A DNA stretch of 64,000 bases from Micromonospora rifamycinica (GTDB lineage: Bacteria; Actinomycetota; Actinomycetes; Mycobacteriales; Micromonosporaceae), in contig NZ_LT607752.1 in assembly GCF_900090265.1 (NCBI RefSeq), positions 5,462,001 through 5,526,000 on the forward strand, read 5' to 3'. Made by a program: the position numbers and the translations under genes. Below are positions 28,001-34,620 of this stretch, one piece after another. Positions within the stretch are counted from its first letter, which is position 1. Every line of letters begins with the position of its first letter. The notes beneath the pieces were generated by a model that was not told the origin of the DNA, made no database searches, and saw only the letters and a program-made list of their open reading frames with translations.

Positions 28001-28587
28001 GGGATCCGGCCACGCTGGCCCGTACGCTGCGCCGACCGATGCCCGGCCCACCCAGCCCGTACGCCCGGCGGGGCACGGCGTTCCACGCCTGGCTGGAGAC
28101 CCGGTTCGGAGCCGACCGGCTGCTCGACCTGGACGAGTTGCCGGGTGCCGCCGACGCTGACGCCGCACCCGACGCGGCGCTGGCCGAGCTGCAGGAGCGC
28201 TTCCTGGCCAGCGAGTGGGCCGACCGGGTGCCGGTGGAGGTGGAGGTGCCGTTCGCCACGGTGCTGGGCGGTGTGGTGGTCCGGGGCCGGATGGACGCCG
28301 TCTTCGCCCGTCCCGGCGGGCGGTACGACGTGGTCGACTGGAAGACCGGGCGACAGCCGACCGCCGGGGAGGCCGAGGTGGCCGCGGTGCAGCTGGCCGT
28401 GTACCGGCTGGCCTGGGCAGAGCTGGCCGGGGTGCCGGTGGACCGGGTGGGGGCCGCCTTCCACTACGTCCGGGACGGGGTGACGGTGCGGCCGGCCGAC
28501 CTGCTGGACGCCGACGGGCTGACCGCGATCATCGCCGGGTTGCCGGAAAATCCGGTGGGGGGTGGCGTGGCGGAAGATCCGTGGTAG
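25069..28587 (+). CDS. adnB: AdnB-type ATP-dependent helicase/nuclease subunit
   Basis: 1172 residues. GAGSGKT Walker A is at 57-63, LTFTRKAAGEL is motif Ia, LLDEYQDTSHAQ is intact motif II, then GDPCQSIYGWRGAS (motif III), TSWRNRPEI (motif IV), LTAHAAKGLEWDVVAV and VAVTRPRRLLL. The C-terminal nuclease has RRGTAFHAWLETRFG and DVVDWKTGRQP (catalytic D-x-K). This is the lead motor plus nuclease of AdnAB end resection. The GTG at 25069 has GAGGGGG 5 nt upstream; the frame is open back to 24994, overlapping adnA. Residues about 882-927 are an 11-residue Ala/Gly/Asp repeat unlike the rest. Confidence 0.9.
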   Translation: MTQPTLFGTGTPAPRAADAGPRYTPVELARLLRLPAPTTEQAAIISAPVAPLLVVAGAGSGKTETMAARVVWLVANSYVRPEQILGLTFTRKAAGELAHRVRTRLDQLVRRLGRRSRNPLDDPLAGEPTVATYHSYAGRIVAEHGLRAGYEPTTRLLTEASRWQLVDLLVRNYDGDMSEVDRMPSTVTDAVLALAGELDEHLVDPDELAAWTGRFFAEVQAHPGRVYADVRKALQLQRTRLKLLPLVRAYTRRKDDFEAMDFADQLARAARVARDHPAVGAVERDRYRVVLLDEYQDTSHAQVVLLNHLFGGGHSVTAVGDPCQSIYGWRGASAGTLDRFPTDFARADGTPAGSVTLTTSWRNRPEILGVANALSVPLRAAGARVPELHAALSVRDPIPHRSPRGRAAGTVHCALLPTYVDEADWIADSVLAAWRGAARMPGALPEHIPVPQRPATAVLVRLRSQIPAIEAALRARGLPVEVVGLGGLLDTPEVRDVVCTLRVLADPTDGASLLRLLTGARWRIGPRDLVALHRRARVIARSRRELTGDDGPEIVVDTLDEATLVEALADLGPAQAYSAEGYARLRSYGMELALLRYRLDQTLPELIADVERTIGLDVEVAVRAGRDGTGDAGLARGHLDALGDVAARFSGETPAATLAGFLAYLAAAEDEERGLSPGEVEVVAGAVQVLTAHAAKGLEWDVVAVAGLTRGGWPGQVRNSDHWLGGLGVLPFPLRGDADGLPVLDLTEVADQRGVARSMADFTDAWRAHDEREERRLAYVAVTRPRRLLLCSGYWWGEGTKRFRGPSVLLREVYDACLAGGDGLLVDEWAPEPAGDAVNPTTELVLRADWPADPLGPRRPALTEAAALVRRYLADPDAARREATTDLGEAGGAAATGFDAAGREAATDHDGAGGEAVTDPDAAGRAAGPEAVDPEPVRWRREADLLLAERAELLRRAEAVEVLLPDHLSVTQLVALRRDPATLARTLRRPMPGPPSPYARRGTAFHAWLETRFGADRLLDLDELPGAADADAAPDAALAELQERFLASEWADRVPVEVEVPFATVLGGVVVRGRMDAVFARPGGRYDVVDWKTGRQPTAGEAEVAAVQLAVYRLAWAELAGVPVDRVGAAFHYVRDGVTVRPADLLDADGLTAIIAGLPENPVGGGVAEDPW
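27712..27849 (+). repeat. 33-bp imperfect tandem repeats in adnB
   Basis: About four units encoding the pattern EAxTDxDxAGG/R (for example EAATDHDGAGG and EAVTDPDAAGR) in the linker before the nuclease domain. Confidence 0.7.
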
Positions 28588-28785
28588 GTTGTTCTTGTTG
28601 CAGTTTTGGTTTCCAGAGACTCTGTGTGCGCCTGGCGGATTGTGGCCCCAGGCGCTCTTTGTTGTGTCCGGAGTTCTCCGGGCGGGGCGACCAAAAACAA
28701 CAGGCGATTCGCGCATCCCGCGCGGAGCGCTCCTCTTCGGGTCCGCGAGGTGCGGGCTCGACGTTCCGTCAAGGAGACGAAACAG
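28588..28785 (+). promoter_or_regulatory. long leader of the cold-shock gene, with hairpin
   Basis: 198 bp between the adnB stop and the cold-shock ATG, less GC-rich than its surroundings (GTTGTTCTTGTTGC and similar). A perfect 8-bp stem pairs 28628-28635 with 28648-28655 across a 12-nt loop, followed by TCTTTGTTGTG. A TAGGTT box at 28585-28590 could be the -10, which gives a leader of about 190 nt. Long structured leaders are typical of temperature-controlled csp mRNAs; the family here is not one I can name. Confidence 0.5.
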
Positions 28786-28989
28786 ATGGCAATTGGCACC
28801 GTCAAGTGGTTCAACGCTGACAAGGGCTTCGGCTTCATCACCCCGGACGGCGGCGGCGCTGACGTCTTCGCCCACTTCTCGGCGATCCAGTCCTCCGGCT
28901 ACCGGAGCCTGGACGAGAACCAGCGGGTCGAGTTCGAGGTGACCCAGGGCCAGAAGGGCCCGCAGGCGGAGAACATCCGCCCGCTCTGA
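28786..28989 (+). CDS. cold shock protein (CspA family)
   Basis: 67 residues, a single cold-shock domain. RNP1 is KGFGFI and RNP2 is DVFAHFSAI; it starts MAIGTVKWFNADKGFGF. It binds single-stranded nucleic acid and melts RNA secondary structure. The ATG is 8 nt behind AAGGAGA. It is followed by two hairpins and then a DEAD-box RNA helicase, a natural functional partner. Confidence 0.97.
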   Translation: MAIGTVKWFNADKGFGFITPDGGGADVFAHFSAIQSSGYRSLDENQRVEFEVTQGQKGPQAENIRPL

Positions 28990-29012
28990 TCTTCGGATCG
29001 TCCGGTAACACC

Positions 29013-29035
29013 CACCGGGTCCACCGGACCCGGTG
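29013..29035. terminator. 10-bp perfect hairpin after the cold-shock gene
   Basis: CACCGGGTCC (29013-29022), loop ACC, and the perfect complement at 29026-29035, 24 nt after the stop codon. Confidence 0.7.
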
Positions 29036-29102
29036 ACGGGCCGGTCCGCCGCGCCGCCCCCCGCTCCGGCGGGACGCGGCGTGCTGCGGCGGACCGGCCC
29101 GT
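29036..29102. terminator. 17-bp perfect inverted repeat, second terminator-like structure
   Basis: Arms 29036-29052 and 29086-29102 are perfectly complementary around a 33-nt loop, directly after the first hairpin. Confidence 0.6.
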
Positions 29103-29173
29103 AACCCATCGGTTCGTGCTTGTGAGTCCCGACGGCCAGTCCGTCGGAGACCGCGCCGGCTCTCGGCGCCCTC

Positions 29174-29200
29174 CCTCGACACGTGCCGCGTCGAGGAAGG
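29174..29200 (+). promoter_or_regulatory. hairpin overlapping the DEAD-box gene ribosome site
   Basis: CCTCGAC (29174-29180) pairs with GTCGAGG (29190-29196). The right arm contains GAGG of the GAGGAAGG ribosome site (29193-29200), so folding would hide part of it. Confidence 0.5.
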
Positions 29201-29208
29201 CATTCCGC

Positions 29209-30525
29209 ATGACCATGACCGTTCCCACCTTCGCCGCGACCGGCCTCGCGCCGGCGCTGCTCGCCGAGCTGACCGCGCAGGGCATCACCGAGCCGTTCCC
29301 GATCCAGACGGCCACCCTGCCCGACTCGTTGGCCGGTCGGGACGTGCTCGGCCGGGGGCGCACCGGCTCGGGCAAGACCCTCGCCTTCGGGCTCCCGCTG
29401 CTGCACCGCACCGCCGGCCAGCGGGCCCGCCCCGGCCGCCCGCTCGCCCTGGTGCTGGTCCCCACCCGGGAACTGGCCGCCCAGGTCACCACGGCCCTGA
29501 CCCCGTACGCCCGGGCGCTGGGGTTGCGCTGCGCCACCGTGGTCGGTGGCCTCTCCCTCCAGCGGCAGGCGGACGCGCTGCGCGTCGGCGCCGAGGTGCT
29601 GGTCGCCACCCCCGGCCGGCTGCACGACCTGATCAACCGGGGTGACGCCCGGCTCGACCAGGTCGCCATCACCGTGCTCGACGAGGCCGACCAGATGGCC
29701 GACATGGGCTTCCTGCCGCAGGTGACCAAGCTGCTGGAGCAGGTCGCCCCGAACGGCCAGCGGATGCTCTTCTCGGCGACCCTGGACGGCGGGGTGGACC
29801 GGCTGGTCCGCCGGTTCCTCAGCAACCCGGTGTCGCACTCGGTGGACCCGGGCACCGCCACGGTGACCGCGATGACCCACCACGTGCTGCACGTCGACGC
29901 GGCGGACAAGCCCACCGCGCTCACCCAGATCGCCGCCCGCGAGGGCCGCACCATCCTGTTCATGGCGACCAAGCACCGCGCCGACCGGATGGCCCGGCAA
30001 CTGCTCGCCAAGGGCGTACGCGCGGCGGCGCTGCACGGCGGGAAGTCCCAGCCGCAGCGCACCCGGATCCTGGAGCAGTTCCGGACCGGGCAGGTCACCG
30101 CGCTGGTCGCCACCGACGTGGCGGCCCGGGGCATCCACGTCGACGGGTTGGACATGGTGGTCAACGTGGACCCGCCCACCGAGGCGAAGGACTACCTGCA
30201 CCGCGGTGGCCGGACCGCCCGTGCCGGGGAGGCCGGCCAGGTGGTCACCCTGGTCCTGCCCGAGCAGCGTCGGGACGTCTCCCGGCTGATGAGCGTGGCC
30301 GGCATCAAGCCGCAGTCCACCCAGGTACGCCTCGGCGACGGGGCGCTGGCCCGGGTGACCGGCGCGCGTGAGCCGTCCGGCGTGCCGGTGACCATCGTCG
30401 CCCCGGCCCCCGCTCCGGCCGCCCGCCCGCGGGCCGCCGTCGGTGGCGGTAACGGTGGCGAGGGCGGCCGGTCGCACCGGGCGTCGGGCCGCTCCCGTCG
30501 GCCGCGTCGCCCCCGTACCGCCTGA
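29209..30525 (+). CDS. DEAD-box ATP-dependent RNA helicase
   Basis: 438 residues. The Q motif is ITEPFPIQTATLP; Walker A RTGSGKT is at 51-57; then PTRELAAQV, DEAD in VLDEADQMADMGF, LFSATLD and HRGGRTARAG. There is a basic Gly/Arg-rich tail after about residue 400 (RSHRASGRSRRPRRPRTA), as in cold-induced RNA helicases. It unwinds structured RNA and probably acts in ribosome assembly or mRNA decay at low temperature, given the upstream csp gene. The ATG at 29209 is 8 nt after GAGGAAGG; an in-frame ATG lies two codons later. Confidence 0.93.
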   Translation: MTMTVPTFAATGLAPALLAELTAQGITEPFPIQTATLPDSLAGRDVLGRGRTGSGKTLAFGLPLLHRTAGQRARPGRPLALVLVPTRELAAQVTTALTPYARALGLRCATVVGGLSLQRQADALRVGAEVLVATPGRLHDLINRGDARLDQVAITVLDEADQMADMGFLPQVTKLLEQVAPNGQRMLFSATLDGGVDRLVRRFLSNPVSHSVDPGTATVTAMTHHVLHVDAADKPTALTQIAAREGRTILFMATKHRADRMARQLLAKGVRAAALHGGKSQPQRTRILEQFRTGQVTALVATDVAARGIHVDGLDMVVNVDPPTEAKDYLHRGGRTARAGEAGQVVTLVLPEQRRDVSRLMSVAGIKPQSTQVRLGDGALARVTGAREPSGVPVTIVAPAPAPAARPRAAVGGGNGGEGGRSHRASGRSRRPRRPRTA

Positions 30526-30890
30526 CCGACGCACCGTCCCCCCGGCGGCCGACACCGAACGCCTGGACCGACCCGACGGGACCGCTGGTGTGGTGTCGGC
30601 GTGCTGCCGGTGCCGCACCGTCGTCCGGTCGGGTCGGTCCCGTTGCGGGGTCGTCACCTCGTGCCGACCGGGAGTGGGTGGCCGCGCGCCCCGTCGGTCG
30701 GGAGCGGATCCCGGCCGTCGGATGGACGCTGCGGGGTCGTCGGAAGACCCTCGGTGATCATGCTGGCTGATGGGTCGGTTTGCCGGCTCGATTGCGTCCG
30801 ATCGGTGACTGTTCCACCGGGTGCGGCTGGTCGAAGCTAGCTGCCGGGGGAAAGAACCGGCCGGCACGGCCGGGCACGGGAGGGGTGACC
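30526..30890. other. 365-bp intergenic region with distant inverted repeat
   Basis: GGACCGACCCGAC at 30565-30577 has its perfect complement at 30628-30640, 50 bp apart, possibly a terminator for the helicase gene. The remainder up to the small membrane gene includes a less GC-rich patch around 30750-30820 that may hold its promoter. No convincing open frame. Confidence 0.4.
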
Positions 30891-31091
30891 ATGGCGGGGG
30901 ACGCCGATTCGGGGGCGGGGCGCGAGCTGCTGGTGGTGTTCGCCGTGGCGGGTGCCGGGCTCCTGCTCGCCATGGTCGCGGCGTTCGCGCCCTGGCACCC
31001 GAGGCCGGGACGGGCCGCCCCGGCCGGGTTGGTCGAGCTGCACACCCCTGACGAGGTACGCCCGTCCACGGTCGAGCTGACCGTGGGTTGA
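30891..31091 (+). CDS. small single-span membrane protein, hypothetical
   Basis: 66 residues. A short acidic head (AGDADSGAGREL) is followed by one membrane helix at about 12-34 (LLVVFAVAGAGLLLAMVAAF) and a 30-residue tail (APWHPRPGR...). The ATG follows GGGAGGGG by about 5 nt. Orientation and partners are unknown. It converges with the Rrf2 gene. Confidence 0.6.
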   Translation: MAGDADSGAGRELLVVFAVAGAGLLLAMVAAFAPWHPRPGRAAPAGLVELHTPDEVRPSTVELTVG

Positions 31092-31180
31092 GTCGGGCCG
31101 GCGGTCCGGGCGGCCGTCCGAGCGTCGGATCCTGGGGGGTCGACGGTCGGACGGCCACCCGGGTGGCCGCCGTCCACGGG

Positions 31181-31654
31181 TCAACGGGCCGCGGTCTGCT
31201 CCCGGTGGACCAGCAGGTCGGTCAGCGTGGTCCGGTCGACCACCACGGCGATCGCGCCGTCCACCGCGAGCCATACGTCGCGCAGGCCGGCAGCCACCCC
31301 GTGGTAGCCGGCGTCCTCGGCGGGCAGTCCGCGGACGGTGGTCAGTGAGCCGCCGACGGCGCGCAGCACGTCCCCGACGCTGATCTGCGCGGCGGGGCGG
31401 GTCAGCGCGTAGCCGCCCTCGGTGCCCCGGTGGCTGAGCAGCAGACCGGCACGGCGCAGGTCGAGCAGGATGCCCTGGAGGAAGCTCAGCGGGATGCCCT
31501 GCGCCTGCGCCAGGCTCGCCGCCTTCACCAGGTCCCCACCCACCCCACCGTCGGGGCGGCCGGTCCCGTCGTCGGGGCCGGCGTGCCCGCCGCCGGAGGC
31601 GGCGACGGCGAGCATGGCCCGGAGCGCATAGTCGCTGCGCGCGGAGATGTACAC
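31181..31654 (-). CDS. Rrf2-family transcriptional regulator, last gene of the ABC operon
   Basis: 157 residues. The N-terminal winged helix MYISARSDYALRAMLAVAA is the Rrf2 signature; QGIPLSFLQGILLDLRRAGLLLSHRGTEGGYALTR is the recognition helix and wing. It has no cysteine at all, so no Fe-S cluster can bind as in IscR/NsrR. This points to the CymR/CysR-like branch that senses sulfur metabolites through protein contact. The GTG is 1 nt after the permease stop, so it is co-transcribed and probably autoregulates. An insert of ~18 Gly/Asp-rich residues (GGGHAGPDDGTGRPDGGVGG) follows helix 1. Confidence 0.85.
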   Translation of the reverse strand: MYISARSDYALRAMLAVAASGGGHAGPDDGTGRPDGGVGGDLVKAASLAQAQGIPLSFLQGILLDLRRAGLLLSHRGTEGGYALTRPAAQISVGDVLRAVGGSLTTVRGLPAEDAGYHGVAAGLRDVWLAVDGAIAVVVDRTTLTDLLVHREQTAAR

Positions 31655-31655
31655 G

Positions 31656-32540
31656 TCACTGACCAGCCTGGTCCAGGACGCCCCAGCGGCGGCGGATCGC
31701 CCGGTCCGCCGCCCCGAACGCGGCGTCGACCACCAGCCCGACCACCAGGATGACGATCATCGTGGCGAGCAGCCAGGGTGCGTCGGACAGTTCCCGGGAG
31801 TAGGTGAGCTGGGCGCCCAGCGACGTCTGGGAGATGCCGACCACCAGCAGCTCACCGGCCATCAGGCTGCGCCAGGAGAAGGCCCAGCCCTGCTTGAGCC
31901 CGGCGACGATGGCGGGCAGCGCGGCCGGCGCGATGACGTACCGGTAGAGGTTCAGCCCCCGGGCGCCGAGGTTGCGGCCGGCCCGGACCAGCAGCGGCGG
32001 CACGTAGTCGACCCCGCTGATCACCCCGTTGGCGATGGACGGCGCGGCACCGAGCACCACCACGAAGAAGATCGCCTTCTCGCTCAGCTCGAACAGCAGG
32101 ATGGCCAGCGGGAACCAGGCGATCGACGGCATCGTCTGCAATGCGGTGATCATCGAGCCGATCGCCGCCCGGAGCACCGTGAACCGGGCCACCGCCAGGC
32201 CGACCAGCAGGCCGACCGCGACGGAGAAGAGATAGCCGAGCGCCGCCCGTTGCAGCGTGGTGGCGAGCCCGTCCCAGAGCTGCCGGCCGCTGGCCTGCCG
32301 GACCAGCTCCTCGGCGACGGTGACCGGGCCGGGCAGCGAGTACGGCGGCTTCCACCCGCTCCAGACCACCAGCTGCCACAGGCCGATGGCGATGCCGAGC
32401 GCGGCGAGCTTGGGCCAGGTGGACGCCCAGAGCCGGGCACCCCGGGAGACCTCCTTCTCCTGGCCGGCGATCTCCAGCGCGTCCAGCCCGGAGATCTCCG
32501 CGTCGGTGCGGGCCGCGCCGGTCAGGGTGTCATTTGCCAT
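31656..32540 (-). CDS. ABC transporter permease, sulfonate/taurine type
   Basis: 294 residues, six predicted spans, of the BPD_transp_1/SsuC-TauC class. The EAA loop is in ARNLGARGLNLYRYVIAPAALPAIVAGLKQGWAFSWR. It starts at an ATG that overlaps the ATPase gene's 3' end by 11 nt. A ~40-residue cytosolic head precedes the first span. It forms the membrane channel for the substrate delivered by the downstream-listed binding lipoprotein. Confidence 0.9.
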   Translation of the reverse strand: MANDTLTGAARTDAEISGLDALEIAGQEKEVSRGARLWASTWPKLAALGIAIGLWQLVVWSGWKPPYSLPGPVTVAEELVRQASGRQLWDGLATTLQRAALGYLFSVAVGLLVGLAVARFTVLRAAIGSMITALQTMPSIAWFPLAILLFELSEKAIFFVVVLGAAPSIANGVISGVDYVPPLLVRAGRNLGARGLNLYRYVIAPAALPAIVAGLKQGWAFSWRSLMAGELLVVGISQTSLGAQLTYSRELSDAPWLLATMIVILVVGLVVDAAFGAADRAIRRRWGVLDQAGQ

Positions 32541-33309
32541 GGCGGCCCACCTCGGTACGGAGTCGGTCGGTGACCTCGGAGGCGATCGCGGCCACCTCGG
32601 GGGAGTCGATGCGCCGGGGACGGGCCACGTTCACCTCCGTGGACCAGATGATCCGGCCGGGTCGGCTGCTGAGCAGGATGATCCGGTCGGCGAGCCGGGC
32701 CGCCTCCCGGACGTTGTGGGTCACGAACAGCACGGTGAGCTGCCGCTCGGTCCAGATGCGTTCCAGCTCGTCGTGCAGGATGTCCCGGGTCATCGCGTCG
32801 AGCGCGCCGAACGGCTCGTCCATCAGCAGCACCGGGGTGTCCAGGGCGAGGGTGCGGGCCAGGGCGACCCGCTGCCGCATGCCGCCGGAGAGCTGGTGCG
32901 GCCGTTTGCGCCCGAAGTCGGACAGGTGGACGGTGCTCAGCAGCTCCGCCACCCGTTCCCGACGCTCGGCCCGGGGCAGCCCGCGCAGCTTCAACGGGAC
33001 CTCGACGTTGGCCTCGACGGTCAGCCACGGGAAGAGCGCCGGCTCCTGGAACATCAGGCCGGGGTTCGCGTCGTCGGCCACCGTGATGGTGCCGCCCTGC
33101 GCCCGGTCCAGCCCGGCGACCAGGTTAAGCAGCGTGCTCTTGCCGCAGCCGGACGCGCCGACGAGGCAGACGAACTCGCCCGGACGGACGTCCAGGCTCA
33201 CCCCGTCCAGGGCGAGGACGGCGTTCGTCCCGCGCCCGTACACCTTGGTCACCCCGGAGAGCGCGACCGCGGCGGTCGCGCTCTGCGGGGTCGTCGTGGT
33301 CGACGTCAC
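32530..33309 (-). CDS. ABC transporter ATPase, sulfonate/taurine type
   Basis: 259 residues. Walker A GASGCGKS is at 51-58; signature LSGGMRQRVALART; Walker B VLLMDEPFGALDAMT; switch His in FVTHNVREA. It is of the SsuB/TauB/NrtD class. The GTG start overlaps the binding-protein stop (GTGA), which sets the start; the frame is open further upstream but only inside the previous gene. It energises import of sulfonate-like anions. Confidence 0.92.
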   Translation of the reverse strand: MTSTTTTPQSATAAVALSGVTKVYGRGTNAVLALDGVSLDVRPGEFVCLVGASGCGKSTLLNLVAGLDRAQGGTITVADDANPGLMFQEPALFPWLTVEANVEVPLKLRGLPRAERRERVAELLSTVHLSDFGRKRPHQLSGGMRQRVALARTLALDTPVLLMDEPFGALDAMTRDILHDELERIWTERQLTVLFVTHNVREAARLADRIILLSSRPGRIIWSTEVNVARPRRIDSPEVAAIASEVTDRLRTEVGRHGK

Positions 33310-34370
33310 GGCTGGGTGACCTCGGCCTGGCCCTGGGTCCTGAGCACCTCGTTGAGGTACTTCAGGTCGTACAGCCCGTCGAGGTCGACCGGCTGGGTCA
33401 GCTGCACCGCGACGGCGTGGTCCAGCCCGGTCTTGAGCGAGGACGCGATGGGGTCGTTGGTGAACAGCAGGGTCGGCCACGCCTGCTTGATCAGCTTGAG
33501 GTCCAGCGGCTTACCGGTGATCTTGCCGATGTGGTCGGAGATCGCCTGCTGGGCCTCGTCCGGCTTGGCGTTGACGAAGTCGTTCGCCGCGACCTGCGCC
33601 TCGACCAGCTTCTTCACCGTCTCGGGGTGGGCCTTGAGGAACTTGGTGGAGACGATCAGGTTGGTGATGACGAACTTCTTGTCGGGCCAGAGGTCCCGCT
33701 CGTCGACGAGGACCTTGCCGCCGGCGTTGACCAGCCGGGAGACGAACGGCTCGGGCACCCACGCGCCGTCGATCGTGCCGCTGGAGAAGGTCTCCACCGT
33801 CTGGGCGTTCTCCTGCGGGACGATCTTGACGTCGCCGCCGCCCTCCTTGGTGGTCTTCAGGCCCTTCTCCTGGAGCCAGTAGCGGATGGCCACGTCCTGG
33901 GTGTTGCCGAGCTGCGGGGTGGCGATCTTCTTGCCGCGCAGCTGCTCGACCGAGGTGATCTCCGGCTTGACCACCAGGGCGACCCCGCCGGAGGCGGCGC
34001 CGGAGATGACCCGGACGGCCTCGCCCTTGGACTTGGAGAAGGCGTTCACCGTCGGGTTCGGCCCGATGTACGTGGCGTCGAGCGCGCCGGAGAAGATCGC
34101 CTCCACGGCGGCCGGGCCGGCGTTGAACGTCTTGGTGTCGAGCTTGACGTCGCTGCCGAGCTTCTCGGCGAAGATGCCCTTCTCGACACCGACCACGGCC
34201 GGCGCGTGGGTGATGTTGGGGAAGTAGCCCAGCCGCAGGGTGACCGGGCCGGAATCGCCGCCACCGGCGCTGTCGTCGTCACCGCACGCCGCGGTGGTCC
34301 CCATCGTGGCCGCGCCGATGACGGCGAGGGTGGCGAGGGAGACCAACCGACGGAAGGGGAGCCGTCTCAT
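33306..34370 (-). CDS. ABC transporter substrate-binding lipoprotein, SsuA/NMT1 type
   Basis: 354 residues. Signal peptide with a lipobox-like GTTAAC (Cys near 29), then VTLRLGYFPNITHAPAVVGVEKGIF, the standard opening of NMT1/SsuA-like proteins, and GNTQDVAIRYWLQEKGL. It binds an aliphatic sulfonate, taurine or similar anion outside the membrane. It is the first gene of a four-gene operon with 4-nt, 11-nt and 1-nt junctions. Expression is probably controlled by the terminal Rrf2 gene through the operator at 34393-34405. Confidence 0.9.
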   Translation of the reverse strand: MRRLPFRRLVSLATLAVIGAATMGTTAACGDDDSAGGGDSGPVTLRLGYFPNITHAPAVVGVEKGIFAEKLGSDVKLDTKTFNAGPAAVEAIFSGALDATYIGPNPTVNAFSKSKGEAVRVISGAASGGVALVVKPEITSVEQLRGKKIATPQLGNTQDVAIRYWLQEKGLKTTKEGGGDVKIVPQENAQTVETFSSGTIDGAWVPEPFVSRLVNAGGKVLVDERDLWPDKKFVITNLIVSTKFLKAHPETVKKLVEAQVAANDFVNAKPDEAQQAISDHIGKITGKPLDLKLIKQAWPTLLFTNDPIASSLKTGLDHAVAVQLTQPVDLDGLYDLKYLNEVLRTQGQAEVTQP

Positions 34371-34392
34371 CGTCCATCCAATCCGCAGTATT

Positions 34393-34405
34393 CCTATTTA
34401 GTTGG
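34393..34405 (-). promoter_or_regulatory. probable Rrf2 (CymR-like) operator CCAACTAAATAGG
   Basis: Partial dyad CC-n9-GG with an AT-rich centre, next to the predicted transcription start of the operon. The predicted promoter just upstream is TTGACG (34434-34439) - 17 bp - CACTCT (34411-34416). CC-n9-GG dyads around an A/T-rich core are typical of CymR-type Rrf2 repressors. Confidence 0.5.
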
Positions 34406-34607
34406 TAGGAAGAGTGGGGCAGGGGTCCGGCAGCGTCAAGAACAGTCCACATCGTGGGATTAACAGTCCCGGATATTGCCGGCTTACCCCTTCTCTTGGG
34501 GGTTTTCGGGCTCATCGCCGCACACCCGTCGACACCCGGAGCGGCCGCCGCACACCCCCGGCACCCTTGGCGACCCGAGGACGGCCGTGTCGCCGGTGGC
34601 GACACGC

Positions 34608-34613
34608 TAGGGT
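34608..34613 (+). promoter_or_regulatory. -10 box (TAGGGT), leaderless M16 gene
   Basis: TAGGGT, 7 nt, then the GTG at 34621. Confidence 0.6.
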
Positions 34614-34620
34614 CGATCAC

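Noticed and set aside
30526..30890. Small plus-strand open frames (104, 60 and 79 codons)
   Set aside because: Arg/Ser/Gly-rich, overlapping in several frames, without ribosome sites; treated as intergenic.
27604..31158. 1184-residue minus-strand open frame
   Set aside because: Crosses adnB, csp and the helicase gene antisense; low-complexity composition and no domain, whereas the plus-strand frames carry clear motifs.
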